From Spirochaetota bacterium (GTDB taxonomy: Bacteria > Spirochaetota > Leptospiria > Turneriellales > Turneriellaceae): a DNA stretch of 35,496 nucleotides. The notes below the pieces were generated by a model that did not search any database, was not told where the DNA came from, and saw nothing but the letters and a program-made list of their open reading frames with translations. Numbering within the stretch: the stretch's first letter is position 1; each line of letters starts with the position of its first letter. The position numbers were made by a program, and so were the translations under genes. Where the stretch lies: positions 1 through 35,496 of the forward strand of contig JAFEGD010000092.1 of assembly GCA_018240245.1 (NCBI GenBank). The letters run 5' to 3'. Below, in pieces: positions 25,406 to 33,981 of this stretch.

Positions 25406-26952
25406 CGTCTGCTGGTTTTATAGAAATCGTGTAGCCACGCCGCCAAGTTATTTGCGTCGAACTGCTTAAGCGCAGTTTCTTTTGTCACGAGCGCTGTCGC
25501 GCCTTCGGTGAGGGTCGCACTCGAAATAATGTACGTCTTGTCTGCTTTCAAAGACTGCATTTTGCTCTGTAGATTGCGAATAGAAATATCGCTGATATGC
25601 GCGTCGTCGCGCAACCGATAGAAAGCAAAAAGCGCGCGGATGGATTTACTTTTCGACGATATCGCCGAATAAAGCACTAAATCCTTCTCGCCCGAAGATT
25701 CTTTCACCGGCTCGTTATATTCTAAGTGCGTAATGATATAAAGCACGAAGCGCGCAAATTCTTCGGGCATCATTTGCAAGAACAAATCGGTACTCTTCTC
25801 GGGAGTCATCACGTCGTATTCGACGCGCAGCGTCGGTTTACCCGAAGACGTATCGAAAAATTTACCAATTTGCAAACCGCGATTCTTGCGAAATCCTGAA
25901 ATCGCGTACGTCAAATCGGGCAAGAGTAGAGACTCGAAATTATCTTTGAGAATCTGCTTGAACGGTTTCAACTCTTCTGCATGCGGATTCAGATCGATCT
26001 GGTCGATAAATACTTTAAGGTGCTTCATATCGCGATAGTCTTCTTGGCCGACTTCGAGATCGCGGTAGAGGCGCGAAGCTTCGAGAAACATCTCTTCGTT
26101 CAAATAGAGAACGAGCAGCAGATATTGGTATTCGCGTTTTTTTTCCGAGGGTAACGAATTGGCTTCGTTGTGCTTTTTCAAAAATTCGAGCGCTTCGCGC
26201 AATGTCTTCGCTTGATAGCATTGGAAAAGATAGATATTGAAAAGCAACTGGCGCATACTCTCGTCGACAGTCGCGTCGATGAGCCGCAACGCAACTTGCT
26301 TACCGCGCGCGATATGCGTTCCATACGTCGCCATCGTTGCGAAGATTAGACTGTTATTCGCATCGCTCTCGTTCGACGCGAGCAACGTATCCATTGTCGC
26401 CATCGCGCTTTCGCGATCGCCGCGTTGCCATTCGGTGACGGCGTACGCGAGCAACAAATGCGGCTCGTCGCTGATCTCCATTGCGGCCTTGAGATATTTT
26501 TCGGCGATCGCATAGTGCCCGTCGCCCAACGCGATGAGCCCAACTTCTTGGTTGGCCAACTCGTCGTCGCTCTTGAGGCGCAAAATGTCGAGGCAGGTTT
26601 CAAAATAACCTTCGACTTCTCCTTCACTATGATAGATTTCTGCGATTTTTTTATAAATTTCAATTTCGCGGTCTTTATCTTCGAACGCGCCTAAGTCGAT
26701 CGCCTTGCGATAGCAGCTACGCGCTAAATCGCGCGCGCCGAGCTGCTCGTGGCATTCTGCGAGGTAAAGGTACGCGCGCGGCGCCACGTCTTCGTCTTCG
26801 GTAAGCGCGGTAAGTTTTAGTACAGCCTCGTCGTAATTGCCTTCTTCGATCAATTTTTGTACGAGATGAAACGGATTACTCTTGCGCACGGTCAAAAGCC
26901 ATGCGAGAAGTGCGATCAATCCCACTATACTAATGAGGGAAAAATAGAGCAT
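25402..26952 (-). CDS. Membrane-anchored TPR-repeat protein
   Basis: 516-residue protein with one N-terminal membrane segment (about 3-21, FSLISIVGLIALLAWLLTV) and a large soluble part. Tetratricopeptide-like repeats are visible, for example NYDEAVLKLTALTEDEDVAPRAYLYLAECHEQLGARDLARSCYRKAI split near residues 38-85, and GHYAIAEKYLKAAMEIS further on. The C-terminal 180 residues resemble no family I know. It is probably a scaffold in the envelope. It is convergent with the PAP2 gene and divergent from rel, with only 86 bases between its start and the rel start. Confidence 0.8.
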   Translation of the reverse strand: MLYFSLISIVGLIALLAWLLTVRKSNPFHLVQKLIEEGNYDEAVLKLTALTEDEDVAPRAYLYLAECHEQLGARDLARSCYRKAIDLGAFEDKDREIEIYKKIAEIYHSEGEVEGYFETCLDILRLKSDDELANQEVGLIALGDGHYAIAEKYLKAAMEISDEPHLLLAYAVTEWQRGDRESAMATMDTLLASNESDANNSLIFATMATYGTHIARGKQVALRLIDATVDESMRQLLFNIYLFQCYQAKTLREALEFLKKHNEANSLPSEKKREYQYLLLVLYLNEEMFLEASRLYRDLEVGQEDYRDMKHLKVFIDQIDLNPHAEELKPFKQILKDNFESLLLPDLTYAISGFRKNRGLQIGKFFDTSSGKPTLRVEYDVMTPEKSTDLFLQMMPEEFARFVLYIITHLEYNEPVKESSGEKDLVLYSAISSKSKSIRALFAFYRLRDDAHISDISIRNLQSKMQSLKADKTYIISSATLTEGATALVTKETALKQFDANNLAAWLHDFYKTSRR

Positions 26953-27003
26953 GCTGTGTTTTAGTATCGGTCATTTATGCCGATTGTAAAGCATAACTAA
27001 TAA

Positions 27004-27015
27004 GGGAGTGCTCCC
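27004..27015. promoter_or_regulatory. Short inverted repeat in the rel leader
   Basis: GGGAGTGCTCCC (arms GGGAG/CTCCC) lies 24 bases before the first rel ATG, in the divergent promoter region 26953-27038. It may be an operator or a leader hairpin that could sequester the start region. Weak evidence, position only. Confidence 0.25.
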
Positions 27016-27038
27016 ATTTGCATACCTAACTCCAATTT

Positions 27039-29111
27039 ATGGTAAAAACCCCTCGGTTTGAGTATCTTAAAGCCATGGCGATGCCGTCATTATTAAAAAT
27101 TAAACCGGCGGCGCAGGGGCAGTCTTTGAACTCGCTCTTAGCGCGCATGCCCGCTTACGTGACGCGCTCGCAAAAGGCGCTCGTTAAAAAAGCGTACCTC
27201 TTAGCCGAAGACGCGCACAAGTTTCAAAAACGCCTTTCGGGCGAACCGTATATTATCCACCCGCTCGCGGTAGCGCACACGCTTGCCGAATTAGGGCTCG
27301 ACCACGAAGTCGTTTGTGCGGGGCTTTTACACGACGTGCTTGAAGATACCGAAATCAAGCCGGAGTACATGGCGCAAGAATTCGGCGACACTATCACATA
27401 TTTGGTCGAATCGGTAACCAAGATTTCGGTCTTAAAAACGCAGAGTGCCGAAAATAAACAGGCGATCAATATCCGCAAGATGATTATGGCGACGATTCGC
27501 GATAGTCGGGTTATTCTCATCAAGCTGGCGGATAAACTGCACAACATGCGCACGCTCGGTTTTCACTCGACAATCAAGGGCATGCAAATCGCGCGCGAGG
27601 TACTCGAAATTTACGCTCCGCTTGCCGGTCGTTTGGGTATCTATAAAATCAAATCGGAGTTAGAAGATTTGGCGCTCTACCATCTCGACCGCACGGCGTA
27701 TGCGAGCATCAAAGATAATATCGCCGAAAAAAAAGGCCAGCGCGACGGTCGCGTGGCGATGGTGATGTCGCTACTCACGCAAAAACTAAAAGAAGCGAAA
27801 GTCAAGGCGACGATCGAGGGCCGCTCGAAGCATTTTTATTCTATCTATAACAAGATGCAAGAGCAGAAGAAAAGTTTTGAAGACATTTACGATCTGACGG
27901 GCGTGCGCGTGCTCGTGAACGATATTTCCGACTGCTATACTGTCTTAGGTCTTGTGCACACGCTGTGGACGCCGATTCCCGGGCGATTCAAAGACTATAT
28001 TTCTGTACCGAAGTCGAACGGCTACCAGAGTTTGCATACGACGGTCATCGGCCCGGGCGGCCAGAGCGTCGAAGTACAAATTCGCACGCGCCAGATGCAC
28101 CGCGTCTCTGAATTCGGTATCGCCTCGCACTGGTCGTACAAAGAAAAACAGGGCGACCGCAAACCTTATGAGTCGCAATTTTTTGAGCTACAAAATCTCG
28201 CAATTGAAGACGAGAACGCCGATTCGGGAGATTTCTACCAAGAATTGGTTTCTAATTTAAGCCAAACCAACGAGGTCTATGTTATCTCCCCGATGGGTAA
28301 GATATTTACGTTACCCGAGCAATCCACCGTATTAGACTTTGCCTTTCGCATTCATACCGATATCGGGCTGCGTTGCGCCGGCGCCAAGATCGGCGACCGT
28401 TTGGTGAGCATTCGCACGCCCGTCAAAAACGGCGACCAAATCGAGATCATCACGAACAGCAGCGTCAAGCCCTCGCTCAACTGGCTCAACTTCTTGAAAA
28501 CGCCGCACGCACGCGCGAAGCTCAAAGCATATTTTAGAAAGATAGAAACGCCAATCGCCGAACGCACGTACGAAATCGAAAAAAAGGAGCCGCTCGAAAA
28601 CAAAACGAACCGCCCCGCGCGTTCAGAAAAATTAGGCGCGCCGACGATAGTACAAGCGCCGGTCAGAAAAATCGATTGGCGCGGCGAAACCGACGTCGAG
28701 GTAAAATTTGCGCAATGCTGCGACCCATCGCCGCCCGACAGTATCACTGGTTTTATTTCACGCCTCGGCGTCGTCTCTGTGCACAAAAAGGGATGTCCGT
28801 CGCTTAACCACATGAGCGAAGACCCCGATCAAGCAGAACGCTTGATACCGCTCAAATGGCTCGGGCAAGTCGGTAATCGCAACGCATCGATCGAAGTGCG
28901 CGGCAAAGATCGCTCGCAAATCTTACTCGATATCATCAAACAATTGGCAGAGAGCGGGGCGAATATTATAACTGCGGGGGCGACGACGACAACAGAGGGC
29001 TCAATCACCGATAAGTTTGTGATCGAAGTCGATTCAGAAGAACACCTCGACAACATTCTGAAAGAACTCAAGGCGGTCGAAGGCGTGACAAGCGCTCTCG
29101 AAGTCGCTTAG
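27039..29111 (+). CDS. rel: Bifunctional (p)ppGpp synthetase/hydrolase (Rsh)
   Basis: 690-residue long RelA/SpoT homologue. The HD hydrolase domain is intact (HPLAVAHTL then LLHDVLEDT with His98-Asp99, and DKLHNMRTL). The synthetase domain follows (SKHFYSIYNKM, YDLTGVRVLV, PGRFKDYISVPKSNGYQSLHT), carrying the RxKD motif RFKD at 316-319 that marks bifunctional enzymes rather than RelA. Then come TGS (EVYVISPMGKIFTLPEQSTVLDFAF) and a C-terminal ACT domain. It should therefore both make and degrade (p)ppGpp on starvation. ATG at 27039 is used here; ATG at 27075 (MAMPSLLK) is a fair alternative, as neither has a strong Shine-Dalgarno. Confidence 0.93.
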   Translation: MVKTPRFEYLKAMAMPSLLKIKPAAQGQSLNSLLARMPAYVTRSQKALVKKAYLLAEDAHKFQKRLSGEPYIIHPLAVAHTLAELGLDHEVVCAGLLHDVLEDTEIKPEYMAQEFGDTITYLVESVTKISVLKTQSAENKQAINIRKMIMATIRDSRVILIKLADKLHNMRTLGFHSTIKGMQIAREVLEIYAPLAGRLGIYKIKSELEDLALYHLDRTAYASIKDNIAEKKGQRDGRVAMVMSLLTQKLKEAKVKATIEGRSKHFYSIYNKMQEQKKSFEDIYDLTGVRVLVNDISDCYTVLGLVHTLWTPIPGRFKDYISVPKSNGYQSLHTTVIGPGGQSVEVQIRTRQMHRVSEFGIASHWSYKEKQGDRKPYESQFFELQNLAIEDENADSGDFYQELVSNLSQTNEVYVISPMGKIFTLPEQSTVLDFAFRIHTDIGLRCAGAKIGDRLVSIRTPVKNGDQIEIITNSSVKPSLNWLNFLKTPHARAKLKAYFRKIETPIAERTYEIEKKEPLENKTNRPARSEKLGAPTIVQAPVRKIDWRGETDVEVKFAQCCDPSPPDSITGFISRLGVVSVHKKGCPSLNHMSEDPDQAERLIPLKWLGQVGNRNASIEVRGKDRSQILLDIIKQLAESGANIITAGATTTTEGSITDKFVIEVDSEEHLDNILKELKAVEGVTSALEVA

Positions 29112-29160
29112 AAAAACCGAATAGCATTTGCCCGCCCATGCGGCGACTTTCTAATGGTTC

Positions 29161-30009
29161 ATGCAACAGACTTCGTTCACGCTAAAGAGTCCGTCAGACG
29201 GTTTCGAACTCTACGCGCAAACCTTCAAACCTGCTTCGGCAAAAAAAGTTCTCGTCATTCAGCATGGCTTCGGCGAGCACTCTGGCCGTTACCAAAATAT
29301 TATCAATGCGCTTGAAAAAGAAAGCACCGCAGTCTATGCGCTCGATGCGCGCGGCCACGGCAAGACACCCGGCAAGCGCGGCCACATCGACGATTTCGGC
29401 GCGTACGCTTCCGATTTATTTGAACTCATTAAAAAGGCACGCTCCGAGAACTCACAATTGCCGATATTTTTACTCGGCCATTCGATGGGCGGGGTCATCG
29501 TGGCGATGGCGGCAATACGCCCCGAAGTCGCTAAAGAGCTCAAAGGACTCGTCGTGTCGAGCGGGGCGTTTCGCCCGGTCGTCGACACGGTGCAAGCGAT
29601 AAAAAAAACGATTGGTACCGTTCTCTCTAAAATTGCTCCGGCAGTGACCGTCGATGCCGGGCTCGACGTGAACCTCATTTCGCGCGACGCGGCGGTGGTG
29701 CAGGCGTACAAGAACGACCCGCTCGTACACGGCAAAATTTCTCTCAAAATGGGCGTCGAACTTTTTGCCAACGGCGAACGTATGATCGACGAGGCGAGCA
29801 AAATTACGCTGCCGGTCCTTGTGCTTCACGGCGACGCCGACGCCATCGCCAACGTCGAGGGGAGCAAGAGTTTTTATCAGGGCATCAGCTCGCAAGACAA
29901 AACGCTGAAAATCTATCCCGGGTTTTATCACGAAACGATGAACGAACCCTTCGCCGACCGCCAAGTCGTGCTCGGCGACATTGTCGCATGGATCAACAAG
30001 CACTGCTAA
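29161..30009 (+). CDS. Alpha/beta hydrolase, monoacylglycerol lipase-like
   Basis: 282-residue serine hydrolase. The nucleophile elbow is LLGHSMGG (Ser108), the oxyanion region IQHGFGEHSGRY, the acid in VLHGDADAIA (Asp225 or 227) and the catalytic His257 in YPGFYHETMNE. These are the motifs of lysophospholipase/monoacylglycerol lipases, which split monoacylglycerols or lysophospholipids. No signal peptide, so probably cytoplasmic. It starts 49 bases after rel and is six bases from the next gene, so they likely form one transcript. Confidence 0.87.
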   Translation: MQQTSFTLKSPSDGFELYAQTFKPASAKKVLVIQHGFGEHSGRYQNIINALEKESTAVYALDARGHGKTPGKRGHIDDFGAYASDLFELIKKARSENSQLPIFLLGHSMGGVIVAMAAIRPEVAKELKGLVVSSGAFRPVVDTVQAIKKTIGTVLSKIAPAVTVDAGLDVNLISRDAAVVQAYKNDPLVHGKISLKMGVELFANGERMIDEASKITLPVLVLHGDADAIANVEGSKSFYQGISSQDKTLKIYPGFYHETMNEPFADRQVVLGDIVAWINKHC

Positions 30010-30015
30010 GCTAAC

Positions 30016-30675
30016 ATGGCGGCCGATTATGTCATTGCTGGCGCAACGGGTCTTGTCGGCAGCGAGTGCGTGCGCTTGCTCGGCCGTTCTGCAGATATAA
30101 AAAATATTTTCTGCGTCGGCAGGCGGCCCGCACCGAGCGACAACGCGCGCGTGCAGTTTGTGCCTTGGGATTTTTCCGGCGAGCTAACGTTCAAGAAAAA
30201 CAAGCCCAAACAGCCCATCGCGATTTGTACATTAGGGACGACGATCAAAATTGCGGGTAGCCAAGAAGCGTTTCGAAAAGTCGACTTCGATTTTGTTCTC
30301 CGCTTTGCCGAAGAGATGCAGGCGCTTGGCGCCGAGTCGCTGCACGTCGTCACGGCGCACGGAGCGAATGCGCATTCGATGATATTCTACAATCGTGTTA
30401 AGGGCGAACTTGAAAATCGGCTGCAAGGCTTGAATCTAGCCGAACTCCACATCTACCACCCATCGCTTCTTTTGGGCGAGCGACGCGAACAACGCGCGGG
30501 CGAAGGTTTCGCGACAGCGACGGCAAAATTCTTATCGCCGCTTTTCAAATTACCGGGCCTCAACGCCGTTGCCCCGACACCCGTCGATCGTCTCGCCGCG
30601 TTTATACTGGCTCGCTGCCAAGTACGCGCACCAGGCTGCCATATCCATTCGAATTATGAGATATTACACGACTAA
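30016..30675 (+). CDS. NAD(P)-binding Rossmann-fold protein (HTATIP2/YraR-like)
   Basis: 219-residue atypical short-chain dehydrogenase. The N-terminus YVIAGATGLVGSECVRLL binds the dinucleotide. CTLGTTIKIAGSQEAFRKVDFDFVL split over residues 70-95 and YNRVKGELE (Tyr-x3-Lys) match the group related to HTATIP2 and E. coli YraR. The reaction is unknown. It sits between the hydrolase and mqnA with 6- and 10-base gaps. Confidence 0.8.
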   Translation: MAADYVIAGATGLVGSECVRLLGRSADIKNIFCVGRRPAPSDNARVQFVPWDFSGELTFKKNKPKQPIAICTLGTTIKIAGSQEAFRKVDFDFVLRFAEEMQALGAESLHVVTAHGANAHSMIFYNRVKGELENRLQGLNLAELHIYHPSLLLGERREQRAGEGFATATAKFLSPLFKLPGLNAVAPTPVDRLAAFILARCQVRAPGCHIHSNYEILHD

Positions 30676-30685
30676 AGGTTGAGTC

Positions 30686-31486
30686 TTGCACGAACTAAAA
30701 ATCGGCGTCGTAAATTTTTTGAACGCATGGCCCTTGTGGGGAGCATTTGAACTCGAGCGCCCTGCTATGGAAAACCATAGCCCGTTTACGATAATACCCG
30801 ACGTGCCGTCGGCGCTGTCGCGCCAACTGCGTGCCGGCGCCGTCGATTGCGCACTCGTCTCGTCGATCGAATACCAACGCCTGGGCGCGGGTTATGCGTT
30901 CGATAAAACGCTCGCCGTCGCCGCCGACCGCGAAGTTTGGTCGATTCGGTTTTTTGTCGCCGACAGCACGCATCCGTTTCTTGATACTCTCCAATCGCTG
31001 CGCGTCATCTATACCGACTCGGCCTCGCGCAGCTCGATCGCCCAGCTCGAAGTTATTTTGAAACACCTGCAGGTGGATGTACTGCTGCAAGAAGTCGGCG
31101 ACGCCAATGCTGCTATTTCTCGAATCAAACCCGGCGAGGCTGTTATTGCCATCGGCGATACGGCGCTCAAAAATATCGAGCGCCCTTCGTTCGATTTGCA
31201 ACGCGAATACTACGCACTATTTCGGCGCAGCTTCGTCTATGCGATTTGGGTCTTTCGCAAAGAGCTTACCGCACAACTCACGCCGCTACTCGCCGCAGCG
31301 TATCGCCACTATCGACAAAATACCGCCGTATATCGACGCTCAGCAATAAACCGTTTCGGTTTTAGCGAAGAGTTGACCACGGCATATCTCACGCGCATTA
31401 TCCGTTACGAACTCAATCCCAAGCGCCTTGAAGATTTGGATTTCTTTTTTAGTACTGTCTGCTCGTCGCAACCCGCTGCCCAGTGA
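30686..31486 (+). CDS. mqnA: Chorismate dehydratase, menaquinone futalosine pathway
   Basis: 266-residue MqnA-type protein, a periplasmic-binding-protein fold enzyme that converts chorismate to 3-enolpyruvyl-benzoate, the entry step of futalosine menaquinone synthesis. Motifs are KIGVVNFLNAWPLWGAF at the N-terminus, then VPSALSRQLRAGAVDCALVSSIEYQ split by the substrate cleft, and ISRIKPGEAVIAIGDTAL. Translation probably begins at TTG (30686), preceded by AAAGG. The 18-bp palindrome at 30764-30781 lies in frame and encodes AMENHS in the loop before PFTIIPD, where homologues appear shorter from memory. Other mqn genes are not in the window. Confidence 0.88.
   Translation: MHELKIGVVNFLNAWPLWGAFELERPAMENHSPFTIIPDVPSALSRQLRAGAVDCALVSSIEYQRLGAGYAFDKTLAVAADREVWSIRFFVADSTHPFLDTLQSLRVIYTDSASRSSIAQLEVILKHLQVDVLLQEVGDANAAISRIKPGEAVIAIGDTALKNIERPSFDLQREYYALFRRSFVYAIWVFRKELTAQLTPLLAAAYRHYRQNTAVYRRSAINRFGFSEELTTAYLTRIIRYELNPKRLEDLDFFFSTVCSSQPAAQ
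30764..30781. repeat. Dispersed 18-bp palindromic repeat, copy 2 (inside mqnA)
   Basis: GCTATGGAAAACCATAGC, seven-base arms around AAAA. It is in frame within mqnA, encoding AMENHS in a surface-loop position. It differs from the copies at 34198 and 34986 only at the two central-right bases. Confidence 0.85.
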
Positions 31487-31544
31487 CAAAAATATTGGCA
31501 GCACAGTCTATACGTAGCGTGTTAGTAAAAAATACTTATAGCGC

Positions 31545-32477
31545 ATGAAATCCGCCTGTGCCAAACTCTACCTGATTTCACTGCTCTGCACGAGTAATGT
31601 GTTTGCCGGCGACGGCGACGACGAGCAAGAGCTGAAGCTAACTAGCCCGTTCTATCGACCGTACGAAGGCGATTGGGTCGTGCGTACCTTATTTTCGCAG
31701 AATTCACAAAATTATGCGATCGATAGACAATCGCCCGTTGGTTCAAAAACGACGAACAAGAACGATGACCATTCGCAACTTTCTCTCGCATACGGCATGA
31801 CAGACACTTTGGTAATCGGCGTTTCTGCCAAATATATGTTTCAGCAGCAATATAATGAAACGAATACGGGTAGCTTTGCATCAAAGCCCGATACGAGTTC
31901 GACAAATAGCGGATTTTACGACCCGACATTTAATCTCATTGCGTGTCTTTTAGGGAAAATGCGCGACGAATGGGCGCTACTGCTACAATTCGCATTCACA
32001 CCAGGAATTCAAGACTCGAATAATTTTCTTTTTTCATACCCGAACAACCAATATTTAACTTCGTTATTGTTTGGAAGAAACTTCGGGGATTTTAATTTTG
32101 GAGTTTCTCTTGCAGATCAATACTATCAAAATTCTAGCGCCGATACGAATAATGTCAAGAACGATCAACAAATAGTCGCGACGGGTTTTGTAGCCCAGTA
32201 CGACATTACCGATTTTTACTTGCGAGCAACGGGAGGATTTTCCGGGTATGTCGATCAACGCTCGTTGAATGACCCAACTCGTCAGCAAGTAACACCCAGC
32301 GCAAGCGGTGAAATCGGCTATTTATGTTCGGACGATTTTCTGATTTCGGCAAATATCAGTTGGACCTCTGGCGTTACCGGTAGTAGTTCGTTTATTTCGG
32401 GGGGCACGAGCCGACCAGAAAACATAATACTTGGCCCAACTGTTGTGAGTACTTTCTCCATGGCTCTTAAATTTTAA
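31545..32477 (+). CDS. Outer-membrane beta-barrel protein, function unknown
   Basis: 310-residue exported protein. The N-terminus (KLYLISLLCTSNVFA then GDGDDEQ) is a cleavable signal peptide. The mature part alternates polar and aromatic/hydrophobic residues in strand-like segments (for example HSQLSLAYGMTDTLVIGVSAKYMF, FNFGVSLADQYYQ, FYLRATGGFSGY). It ends SMALKF, the C-terminal phenylalanine of BAM-inserted proteins. Odd features are the Asn/Ser-rich loops. It resembles MetA-pathway/transporter-like barrels only in general form. The 58 bases upstream are AT-rich and may hold its own promoter. Confidence 0.75.
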   Translation: MKSACAKLYLISLLCTSNVFAGDGDDEQELKLTSPFYRPYEGDWVVRTLFSQNSQNYAIDRQSPVGSKTTNKNDDHSQLSLAYGMTDTLVIGVSAKYMFQQQYNETNTGSFASKPDTSSTNSGFYDPTFNLIACLLGKMRDEWALLLQFAFTPGIQDSNNFLFSYPNNQYLTSLLFGRNFGDFNFGVSLADQYYQNSSADTNNVKNDQQIVATGFVAQYDITDFYLRATGGFSGYVDQRSLNDPTRQQVTPSASGEIGYLCSDDFLISANISWTSGVTGSSSFISGGTSRPENIILGPTVVSTFSMALKF

Positions 32478-32553
32478 CGATGTCGTGACGACCACTGCAA
32501 CTATTTAATCCCACTTTCCGTAATATGTGGGAAATCTAAAGCATCAATCATCC

Positions 32554-33645
32554 ATGGACTTCATCGACCTCAAAACACAACAAGCGCGCATTAAACCGCA
32601 AATCGACGCGGGTATCGCCAAGGTGCTCGCCCACGGGCAATATATCATGGGCCCCGAAATCGCCGAACTCGAAAAGCAGCTCGCGGCGTTCACCGGCGCG
32701 AAGCACTGCCTCACCGTTGCGAACGGCACCGACGCGCTCTTGATCGCTCTCATGGCCTTAGGCGTCAAAGCGGGCGACGAAGTCATCACCTCGCCTTTTA
32801 CGTTTATCGCGACCGGCGAAATGATCGCACTCATCGGCGCGAAACCCGTCTTCGTCGACATCGACGAGAAAACCTACAACATCGACCCCAAAAAAATCGC
32901 GGCCGCGATCACTCCCCAAACGAAAGCGATTATGCCGGTGAGTCTCTATGGCCAGTGTACCGACGCCGACGCGATCAACGCGATTGCCGCGAAGCACAAC
33001 CTGCCGGTCATCGAAGACGCCGCGCAAAGTTTTGGGGCGGAGCATAACGGTCGCAAATCGTGCAACCTAACGACGATCGGCTGCACCAGCTTTTTCCCCT
33101 CGAAGCCTTTGGGTTGCTACGGCGACGGCGGCGCGGTGTTCACGAACGACGACACACTCGCGCAGCAGATGAGTTATGTTCGCTTGCACGGTCAAGACCG
33201 CCGTTACCACCACCCCGTCGTCGGTATCAACGGCCGTATGGATACTTTGCAAGCCGCGATCTTGCTGCCGAAGCTCGCGATCTTTCCCGAAGAGGTTCGG
33301 CTGCGCGAAAAAATCGGCAAGCGCTATTCGTCGCTGCTTGCGACAAAAGGCATTAAGACGCCGTACGTCGAAGCGCACAACTTAAGCGTCTATGCGCAGT
33401 ACACGATTCTCGTCGAAAGCCGCGACACCGTGCAAAAGAAATTACAAGAGCAAGGCATCCCTACGGCAATACATTATCCGATACCGCTCAACCTACAGCC
33501 GGTGTTTGCGCACCTGAACCAACCTCGGGGGAGTTTTCCCATTTCTGAACGCATCGCCGAGCAAGTAATCAGCTTGCCGATGCACCCGTATTTGAGTGAA
33601 AAAGATCAAGATGCGATTGTCGCGGCGGTAGTTGCCGCAGTCTAA
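32554..33645 (+). CDS. wbpE: Second copy of WbpE-type 3-keto-sugar aminotransferase
   Basis: 363-residue DegT-family enzyme, the same length as the O-antigen copy at 12620-13711 and identical at about 303 of 363 positions by hand alignment. All catalytic segments are preserved, including Lys184 in FFPSKPLGCYGDGG. It should carry out the same reaction, amination of UDP-3-keto-GlcNAcA. The codons are markedly richer in G/C than those of the other copy, like its housekeeping neighbours. This copy is therefore probably older in this genome, or the other was imported. The ATG at 32554 matches the paralogue's start; GTG at 32527 is in frame but adds nine unconserved residues. Confidence 0.9.
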   Translation: MDFIDLKTQQARIKPQIDAGIAKVLAHGQYIMGPEIAELEKQLAAFTGAKHCLTVANGTDALLIALMALGVKAGDEVITSPFTFIATGEMIALIGAKPVFVDIDEKTYNIDPKKIAAAITPQTKAIMPVSLYGQCTDADAINAIAAKHNLPVIEDAAQSFGAEHNGRKSCNLTTIGCTSFFPSKPLGCYGDGGAVFTNDDTLAQQMSYVRLHGQDRRYHHPVVGINGRMDTLQAAILLPKLAIFPEEVRLREKIGKRYSSLLATKGIKTPYVEAHNLSVYAQYTILVESRDTVQKKLQEQGIPTAIHYPIPLNLQPVFAHLNQPRGSFPISERIAEQVISLPMHPYLSEKDQDAIVAAVVAAV

Positions 33646-33663
33646 TGACTGCGACAAAAATTT

Positions 33664-33981
33664 ATGGACGAAGACCGCCTGCGCCGCGAATTAGCCGATT
33701 TGAAAACACAAGAAAGCCGCGTGCGCAAATCGACGGGCTTCGAGGCAGAAAAAAATTCCACAGCACAAACGCCGCAGTCGCGTGCGATGCGCTACACGAT
33801 GCTCGGCGCAGAGTTTGCCGCAATCTTTTTTGCGTTTATCTACGGCGGCCATGCGCTCGACGCACGCCTCGGCTCGAAGCCATGGCTATTGCTCGTCGGC
33901 ATTTTTTTGGGCTTTGGCATCGCTCTCTATCGGCTGATTTTCGTCGCCCGCAAGCTCGGTGAAGAAAATGACCGCGATTGA
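33664..33981 (+). CDS. AtpZ/AtpI-like small membrane protein
   Basis: 105-residue protein with a charged N-terminus (about 1-40) and two membrane segments (LGAEFAAIFFAFIYGGHALD and PWLLLVGIFLGFGIALYRLI). The tail is charged. This is the layout of AtpZ/AtpI accessory proteins of the F-type ATP synthase, often encoded before atpB and proposed to help c-ring assembly or Mg/Ca transport. No atp genes follow here; ispE does, overlapping its last 14 bases. Family assignment rests on topology plus the GGHALDARLGSKPW segment. Confidence 0.7.
   Translation: MDEDRLRRELADLKTQESRVRKSTGFEAEKNSTAQTPQSRAMRYTMLGAEFAAIFFAFIYGGHALDARLGSKPWLLLVGIFLGFGIALYRLIFVARKLGEENDRD

Noticed and set aside
32510..32535. 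TCCCAC...GTGGGA inverted repeat before the second wbpE as a terminator
   Set aside because: Only a six-base stem with a long loop and no U-tract; too weak to report as a feature.
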